The position numbers and the translations under genes are program-made. Below, one piece after another: positions 1-6,191 of a DNA stretch of 6,191 bases. Below the pieces are notes generated by a model, which ran no database searches, was not told the origin of the DNA, and saw only the letters and a list, made by a program, of their open reading frames with translations. Source of the stretch: Rhodothermales bacterium (GTDB lineage Bacteria > Bacteroidota > Rhodothermia > Rhodothermales > VXPQ01); assembly GCA_028283985.1 (NCBI GenBank), contig JANQSQ010000595.1, positions 1 through 6,191 on the forward strand, written 5' to 3'. Every line of letters starts with the position of its first letter. Position 1 is the first letter of the stretch.

Positions 1-2002
1 TCGGCGCCCGCCAGTCGCCGCGCGGAGAAAGCGAACCGCCGGACCCCACCTTCGGCCCGTTGGGCAAGGCCGAGCGCCTGAACTGGCTGATTTTGAAAAA
101 CCGGGACAGGAATACGCCCAGCCAGTGCTTGATTCCGGCCAAGTCGTAGGTACGTGCCGGCAATCCCTCCGCTTCCGCATCCTCATGATGTTCGGGAGCG
201 CTCCCCCAGGCATGATGGCTCAGGAAGGCGACCTTTGCGGGCCGGAAACCGTACCGCGTGACGTAATACAAATTGAAATCCTGCAAATCGAACGGCCCCA
301 CAACCTCTTCCGTGCGTTGGTGCGGCTCGTCGGCGTTCCCGCTCTCTTGCGGAACGAGTTCCGGGGAAATTTCCGTATCCAGCACGGATTGCAGCACACC
401 GGCGACAGGTTCGTCGAATGCGCCGGATCCTATCGTCCAGCGGATGAGATGCTGGACCAGGGTTTTGGGAACGGACGCATTGACGTTGTAATGCGACATA
501 TGGTCGCCGACGCCGTATGTGGTCCATCCCAGCGCCAGTTCGCTCAAGTCGCCGGTGCCGAGCACAAGCCCGCCGTGCAGGTTGGCCAGCCGGAAAAGAT
601 GCGATGTGCGGGCTCCTGCCTGCACGTTCTCGAACGTTACGTCGTACACCGGTTCGTCGTCCGCAAACGGATGGCCGATGTCGCGAAACGTCTGCATGGC
701 AGCGGGCCGGATATCGATCTCTCCCGCAGTAACTCCCAGCGTCTGCATGAGCGACCGCGCATTCGCCAACGTCCGGTCGCTTGTGGCGAACCCGGGCATC
801 GTATAGGCCAGAATGTGCTCTCTGGGGCGTCCCAGATTGTCCATGGCCCGGGCCGCCACAAGCAGCGCCTGCGTCGAATCGAGCCCTCCCGATACCCCGA
901 TTACAATGCGTTCGATGCCGGTGTTCTGCAACCGCTGCATCAGGCCATGCACCTGAATGTTACAGGCTTCCTGACAGCGCTCGTCCAGCGTGGCCGGATC
1001 GCTCGGCACGTACGGAAACCGTTCTACCGTGCGCCGCAGCGGGATATCTCCTGTCGGAATCCTGAAATCGAAGGGGATGCGCCGGATTGCCCGCATCCGA
1101 TCCCGGTGATCGCCTGCCGCGTCGTGAAAACTGGTCAGGCGCATCCGGTTTTGTGCGAGCAATTCAAGGTCCACATCCGCCAGCATCATCTGTCCTTTCG
1201 GCGAAAACCGCTCCGTTTCCGCGAGAAGCCGCCCGTTTTCCCAGATCATGCCTTGCCCGTCCCAGGCCAGATCCGTTGTGGATTCGCCCGGCCCCGCTCC
1301 CGCGTAGAGGTACGCGGCAACGCACTTGCCCGATTGCATCGCGCACAGCCCGCGCCGGTATTCCGCCTTGCCGATGGTGCTGTTGCTTGCGGAGAGGTTT
1401 ACCAGCACGGAAGCTCCGCCCAGCGCCGCATACGTACTCGGAGGAATAGGCACCCACAGGTCTTCGCACAACTCCACATGGAGCGCAAAATGCTCCAGGG
1501 TGGGGGTCTCGAAAATCAGGTCGCTTCCGAACGGAACGGCGGCGTTCCGGAAGGGGACCTCGCTCCGCAGTGCGGAAGCGGCGCGCGTAAACTGACGCTT
1601 TTCGTAGAACTCGGCGTAGTTCGGCAGGTAACTCTTCGGGACGATACCCAGCACTTCTCCCCGGTAGATCACTACCGCACAGTTGAATAGCGCGGCGTCG
1701 AAGCGCAGGGGCGCGCCGACCACGAGTACCGGGGTCAGGTCGCGCGAAGCATCCGCCACGCGGGATACGGCTTCCGCCGCGCTGTCGAGGAGGGCATCCT
1801 GATGGAACAGGTCATCGTTGGCGTACGCCGACAATCCGAGTTCGGGGAACACGGTTACCGCCGCCGACATCGCGGAAGCCTGCTCGGCGAGCCGGATCGT
1901 TTGCTCGGCATTATAGCCCGGATCGGCCACGCGCAAACGCGGCACGCACACAGCGGTCCGGATGAAGCCGTGCGAATAAATCGAGTGAAAGGGATGTCCC
2001 AT
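1..2002 (-). CDS. nadE: Glutamine-dependent NAD+ synthetase, 3' end cut by window edge
   Basis: This cytosolic enzyme converts nicotinate adenine dinucleotide, ATP and glutamine to NAD+, the last step of NAD synthesis. I translated it from the reverse strand; 667 codons are visible. Residues 1 to about 300 are a nitrilase-type glutaminase domain with its triad: Glu54 in FPELGLSAY, Lys123 in VPKSYLPNY and Cys179 in ELCEDLWVP. The synthetase domain follows, with the ATP-pyrophosphatase loop SGGLDST at 371-377, then YDVTFENVQAG, GTGDLSELALGW and GVGDHMSHYN. The whole reads closely like the long Mycobacterium tuberculosis NadE (679 residues, recalled), where ammonia passes between the domains through a tunnel. 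The frame is still open at SPRGDWRAP, so roughly 20 residues are missing. The start at 2002 is the first ATG after an in-frame TAA at 2012-2014, and the N-terminus (IYSHGFIR) aligns with the family. The Shine-Dalgarno site is poor. It lies 107 bp downstream of uxuA. Confidence 0.97.
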   Translation of the reverse strand, partial: MGHPFHSIYSHGFIRTAVCVPRLRVADPGYNAEQTIRLAEQASAMSAAVTVFPELGLSAYANDDLFHQDALLDSAAEAVSRVADASRDLTPVLVVGAPLRFDAALFNCAVVIYRGEVLGIVPKSYLPNYAEFYEKRQFTRAASALRSEVPFRNAAVPFGSDLIFETPTLEHFALHVELCEDLWVPIPPSTYAALGGASVLVNLSASNSTIGKAEYRRGLCAMQSGKCVAAYLYAGAGPGESTTDLAWDGQGMIWENGRLLAETERFSPKGQMMLADVDLELLAQNRMRLTSFHDAAGDHRDRMRAIRRIPFDFRIPTGDIPLRRTVERFPYVPSDPATLDERCQEACNIQVHGLMQRLQNTGIERIVIGVSGGLDSTQALLVAARAMDNLGRPREHILAYTMPGFATSDRTLANARSLMQTLGVTAGEIDIRPAAMQTFRDIGHPFADDEPVYDVTFENVQAGARTSHLFRLANLHGGLVLGTGDLSELALGWTTYGVGDHMSHYNVNASVPKTLVQHLIRWTIGSGAFDEPVAGVLQSVLDTEISPELVPQESGNADEPHQRTEEVVGPFDLQDFNLYYVTRYGFRPAKVAFLSHHAWGSAPEHHEDAEAEGLPARTYDLAGIKHWLGVFLSRFFKISQFRRSALPNGPKVGSGGSLSPRGDWRAP

Positions 2003-2014
2003 GAACCTGCGTTA

Positions 2015-2040
2015 TCGAGGTCTACTCGACTATAAAGATA
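2015..2040 (-). promoter_or_regulatory. Weak promoter and 5' hairpin candidate before nadE
   Basis: Read on the minus strand, the AT-rich run TATCTTTATAG (2040 to 2030) stands out in GC-rich DNA and could be a -10 element (TATAGT at 2034-2029, or a Bacteroidota-like TAnnTTT at 2040-2034). I see no good -35 partner at the usual distance. Just after it, TCGAG-TAGAC-CTCGA (2029 to 2015) is a perfect 5-bp stem with a 5-nt loop, ending 12 nt before the nadE ATG. Transcription starting here would place the hairpin in a very short leader. This is a suggestion only: nadE may instead be read through from uxuA. Confidence 0.22.
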
Positions 2041-2052
2041 CGCGATACGCGC

Positions 2053-2074
2053 CTGCCGTGGAGCAGACGGCATG
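2053..2074 (-). terminator. Possible weak stem-loop after uxuA
   Basis: On the minus strand, about 40 nt after the uxuA stop, TGCCGT and ACGGCA form a 6-bp stem around the 7-nt loop CTGCTCC. No T-run follows, so it is not a classical intrinsic terminator. It may only weaken read-through from uxuA into nadE, or do nothing. Confidence 0.15.
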
Positions 2075-2109
2075 CAAACCCCCGCTCAGAGCGTATTTCC
2101 CGCCGTTCG

Positions 2110-3150
2110 TCAGGCTGCTCTGCGCACCGTAGCGTCCCACAGCCCGGCCATGTACGCAGCTCCCAGCGCGCGATCATACAAACCGTACCCTGCCAATCCT
2201 TCCTCTCCCCAGATCATGCGCCCGTGATCCGGTCGGGCCGGGCCGTCGAATCCGATTTCCAGCAGGGCCTCCATCACGGCCGCCATATTGACATCGCCAT
2301 CGGGATGTACGCTTTCCTGGAAAGACCGGTCTCCCAGCCGGGTCACGTTGCGCGCATGCACAAAATGAATACGTCCCGCCAGCGAACGAATCGTTTCCGG
2401 CAGCCGGGCGGCTTCGGCAGGATTGGCGCCCAGCGAACCGGTGCACACGGTCACGCCGTTTGCCTCGCTGTCCACCAGTTGCGTGACCCGTTTCAGCGCG
2501 GCCCCGCTCGTGATAATGCGGGGAAACCCCGCCACGGACCAGGGCGGATCGTCGGGATGAATGGCAAGGCGCACGCCGGCCCGCTCGGCTACAGGCACGA
2601 TGCGCTCCAGGAAGTACGCCAGATGATCCCAAAGCTCCTCTTCCGAGCATTCGGCGTACGCGGTGCGCAATGCGGTGACTTCTTCGCCCGTATAGGCGGC
2701 ATGCCATCCCGGGTGGTCTTGGGTTCCCGCGGAAAAATCGATGGCTTCCATGTCCTTCTGATCGAACCGGAGCGCGGTCGATCCATCCGGTTGCGGCATC
2801 GCCAGATCCGTGCGCAGCCAGTCGAAAACCGGCATGAAATTATAGCAGATGACCGGCACGCCTTCCGCGGCCACCGCTTCCACGCTTTGCCCGTACCGGG
2901 CGATCAATTCATCCCGGTCCGGCCGGCCCAGTTTGATGTTTTCGTGTATGTTGATCGACTCTACCACCGAGAAACGCAGTCCCGCCGCCTCGATGGTCTC
3001 GCGCAGCGCGCGCACGTGTTCCCGCGGCCATACCTCGCCCGGCGCGCAATCCCGGAGCGAGCTTACAATACCCGTCATGCGGGGAATTTGCCGGATGTAT
3101 GCCGGGGATACCGGATCGCCGGGGCCATACCATCTGAACGTCAGTTTCAT
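2110..3150 (-). CDS. uxuA: Mannonate dehydratase
   Basis: UxuA removes water from D-mannonate to give 2-keto-3-deoxygluconate, a step in D-glucuronate catabolism, and is a metal-dependent TIM-barrel enzyme of the cytosol. The 346-residue product begins MKLTFRWYGPGDPVS and carries ESINIHENIKLG (64-75) and ICYNFMPVFDW (101-111). The expected metal and active-site residues appear in order: His198 in LAIHPDDPP, Cys236 in VCTGSLGA, His262/His265 in IHFVHARN, and Asp308-His309 in RPDHGRM. Tyr325 lies in GYGLYDRALG near the C-terminus. It is shorter than the E. coli enzyme (394 residues) and matches the compact form of the family. The start at 3150 is supported by AGGA (3160-3157) with 6-nt spacing. 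It follows the DUF493 gene by 44 bp on the same strand, so the two may be co-transcribed. No other hexuronate gene (uxuB, uxaC, kdgK, transporter) is in the window. Confidence 0.96.
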   Translation of the reverse strand: MKLTFRWYGPGDPVSPAYIRQIPRMTGIVSSLRDCAPGEVWPREHVRALRETIEAAGLRFSVVESINIHENIKLGRPDRDELIARYGQSVEAVAAEGVPVICYNFMPVFDWLRTDLAMPQPDGSTALRFDQKDMEAIDFSAGTQDHPGWHAAYTGEEVTALRTAYAECSEEELWDHLAYFLERIVPVAERAGVRLAIHPDDPPWSVAGFPRIITSGAALKRVTQLVDSEANGVTVCTGSLGANPAEAARLPETIRSLAGRIHFVHARNVTRLGDRSFQESVHPDGDVNMAAVMEALLEIGFDGPARPDHGRMIWGEEGLAGYGLYDRALGAAYMAGLWDATVRRAA

Positions 3151-3194
3151 AGCGTATCCTGAAGAATGTTCGGGCTGCGCAGGACCTGCACGGA

Positions 3195-3476
3195 TCAGAG
3201 CATCATTACCTGATCCACTTTTGCGGCGGCCTGATACAAGGCAACGATCTCATCGCTGGAATGCATTTCCATTTTCGCCGTCACGCTGAGATACCGCCCC
3301 TTGGACGAAGCCCGTACCGTAACCGGGTGCCGCCCAAAGATATTCTTGAGCGCGTTCAGACTATGGGCAGGTACAATGAACTTGAACAGATACTCGTCGG
3401 GAAAATCAATCTGGTCATCCAGAAGTTCCTGAAAATGACGCCACCAGGCATCTTCTTCCGCCGGTACGTTTTTCAT
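3195..3476 (-). CDS. DUF493 (YbeD-like) family small protein
   Basis: A 93-residue cytosolic protein without signal peptide or membrane segment. Residues 25-36 (FPDEYLFKFIVP) and 57-66 (SSKGRYLSVT), with a C-terminal helix region ending DQVMML, are the hallmarks of the DUF493/YbeD family, a small alpha-beta fold resembling regulatory ACT-like domains; its role is not firmly established. The frame stays open further upstream to an ATG at 3710, but the family is normally about 90-100 residues, and the added 78 residues show no family resemblance. I therefore start at Met 3476, which has GGGAG about 10 nt upstream. ATG 3584 is another possible start. The gene is followed 44 bp later by uxuA and diverges from clpB. 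The family assignment is firm; the exact start is less so. Confidence 0.86.
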   Translation of the reverse strand: MKNVPAEEDAWWRHFQELLDDQIDFPDEYLFKFIVPAHSLNALKNIFGRHPVTVRASSKGRYLSVTAKMEMHSSDEIVALYQAAAKVDQVMML

Positions 3477-3865
3477 GGCTTGTCCGCTCCCGGGCTGCTT
3501 GAAATCGATCAGGAAGTTCGTGGTTCGGGTCTGGCATGCCGGCCAGCTGCGATGTGTCCCCTGAAACGCTTCGGCGATGCCCATCACCGGTTTATGATCT
3601 TTGCTATCTGGTACGAGGCGCTGTATCCGGGCGTTCCTGACACTCGCTCTGTGCACATCTCCAATCAAACGCCCGGCGAACATGCAGACACGATCCGTTC
3701 CCCTTCGCATTCTGCCAAACTGTCATACTGTGGGCTTCCGGTACGCTTTTCGTAGGGACTGACCTCACCACGATGCGCGGAGGCCCATACTAAGGGGTAT
3801 TTTTTCGGCTACAGGGCCCGTTTCGCATCGAGACATGCATTTGTCGGTGAAAACCAGATATTCGA
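3477..3865. other. Divergent intergenic region between DUF493 gene and clpB
   Basis: This 389-bp stretch must hold promoters for both diverging genes. I checked both strands: no reading frame resembles a known protein, and in particular no ClpB N-terminal domain is seen. The minus frame of the DUF493 gene stays open to 3710 without family features. It contains a perfect 9-bp inverted repeat (3627-3676), a smaller near-palindrome at 3572-3589, and an AT-rich block GGTATTTTTTCGG around 3796-3808. I see no convincing sigma-70, sigma-32 or TTG/TAnnTTTG promoter, no CIRCE (HrcA) operator, and no tRNA or recognised structured RNA. Confidence 0.6.
3627..3676. repeat. 9-bp perfect inverted repeat, 32-nt loop
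   Basis: CCGGGCGTT at 3627-3635 is exactly complementary to AACGCCCGG at 3668-3676. The 32 nt between contain the palindrome GTGCAC (3651-3656) and a short CAC/GTG pairing. It lies in the divergent intergenic region, about 150 bp upstream of the chosen DUF493 start and 190 bp upstream of clpB. It could be a structured 5' leader of the DUF493-uxuA transcript, an operator, or chance in GC-rich DNA. Confidence 0.4.
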
Positions 3866-6050
<2,185 letters not shown>

Positions 6051-6052
<2 letters not shown>

Positions 6053-6191
6053 ATTGTCGTCCGCTTTGCGGCCGAACGGGTTCTTTTAAATTGTCGTCCG
6101 CTTTGCGGCCGAACGGGTTCTTTAAATTGTCGTCCGCTTTGCGGCCGAACGGGTTCTTTAAATTGTCGTCCGCTTTGCGGCCGAACAGGTT
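6051..6191. repeat. 36-bp tandem repeat array, runs off right edge
   Basis: Four direct copies start at 6051, 6088, 6124 and 6160 with no spacers. The first is 37 bp because of one extra T in its terminal T-run; the second and third are 36 bp and identical; the fourth is cut by the window edge at 32 bp and differs at one base (G to A at 6187). Each unit starts AAATTGTCGTCC and ends GAACGGGTTCTTT. Inside lies an imperfect hairpin, TCGTCCGC-TTT-GCGGCCGA (7 of 8 pairs, one T/C mismatch). The clpB stop codon TAA (6050-6052) straddles the start of copy 1. Absence of unique spacers rules out CRISPR. The full copy number cannot be known. Confidence 0.95.

Noticed and set aside
457..900. Possible inactivation of nadE
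   Set aside because: The reading frame is continuous over the whole visible gene, with the glutaminase triad and SGGLDST loop intact; only the window edge truncates it.
125..1690. Plus-strand 521-codon open frame
   Set aside because: It is antisense to nadE, whose minus-strand translation matches the NadE family through both domains; the plus frame yields an Arg/His/Pro-rich sequence with no family features, typical of a GC-rich shadow.
2224..3162. Plus-strand 312-codon open frame
   Set aside because: Antisense to uxuA, which has all expected active-site motifs; no recognisable protein on this strand.
3179..3189. GCAGGACCTGC palindrome between the DUF493 gene and uxuA as a terminator
   Set aside because: At most a 4-bp stem with a 3-nt loop and no T-run; too weak to call, and the short gap suggests co-transcription.
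3787..3805. Intrinsic terminator ATAC...GTAT followed by a T-run
   Set aside because: The stem is only 4 bp and AT-rich, and no plus-strand gene ends upstream of it, so it has nothing to terminate.
3711..3865. CIRCE or sigma-32 heat-shock control of clpB
   Set aside because: I looked for the TTAGCACTC/GAGTGCTAA inverted repeat and for a CTTGAA / CCCCAT pair with proper spacing; neither is present.

Overview
The window is GC-rich with dense, short-gapped genes. It carries three genes on the minus strand (a DUF493 protein, a mannonate dehydratase and a glutamine-dependent NAD+ synthetase) and one diverging gene on the plus strand (a ClpB disaggregase). It ends inside a 36-bp tandem repeat array. 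The DUF493 protein has the 'YLFKFIVP' style that I associate with Bacteroidota and relatives. Ribosome binding sites are mostly weak, which also fits that group. With the high GC this suggests a GC-rich bacterium of the Bacteroidota/Rhodothermota superphylum. That placement is inference from protein style; the window holds no taxonomic marker such as rRNA.

Layout: positions 1-2002 (minus) hold nadE of the long two-domain type, cut by the left edge about 20 codons before its expected end. Positions 2003-2109 are a short gap with a small hairpin and a weak promoter candidate. Positions 2110-3150 (minus) hold uxuA, complete. Positions 3195-3476 (minus) hold a small DUF493 gene 44 bp upstream of uxuA. 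Positions 3477-3865 are a non-coding divergent intergenic region containing a perfect 9-bp inverted repeat. Positions 3866-6052 (plus) hold clpB. From 6051 to the right edge there are four copies of a 36-bp tandem repeat.

The genes are housekeeping or catabolic and do not form an obvious single pathway. NadE makes the last step of NAD+ synthesis. UxuA dehydrates D-mannonate in hexuronate breakdown. DUF493 is a small protein of unsettled function. ClpB rescues aggregated protein together with DnaK. I see no phage, CRISPR, transposon or defence genes, and no new multi-gene system.

The two things most worth a second look concern clpB. First, it encodes only the equivalent of the short ClpB isoform: the N-terminal substrate-binding domain is absent and an in-frame stop lies 18 bp upstream of the ATG. 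Second, its stop codon lies at the edge of the repeat array, and the last 12 codons look like a diverged extra copy of the repeat unit, as if the array grew from the 3' end of the gene.
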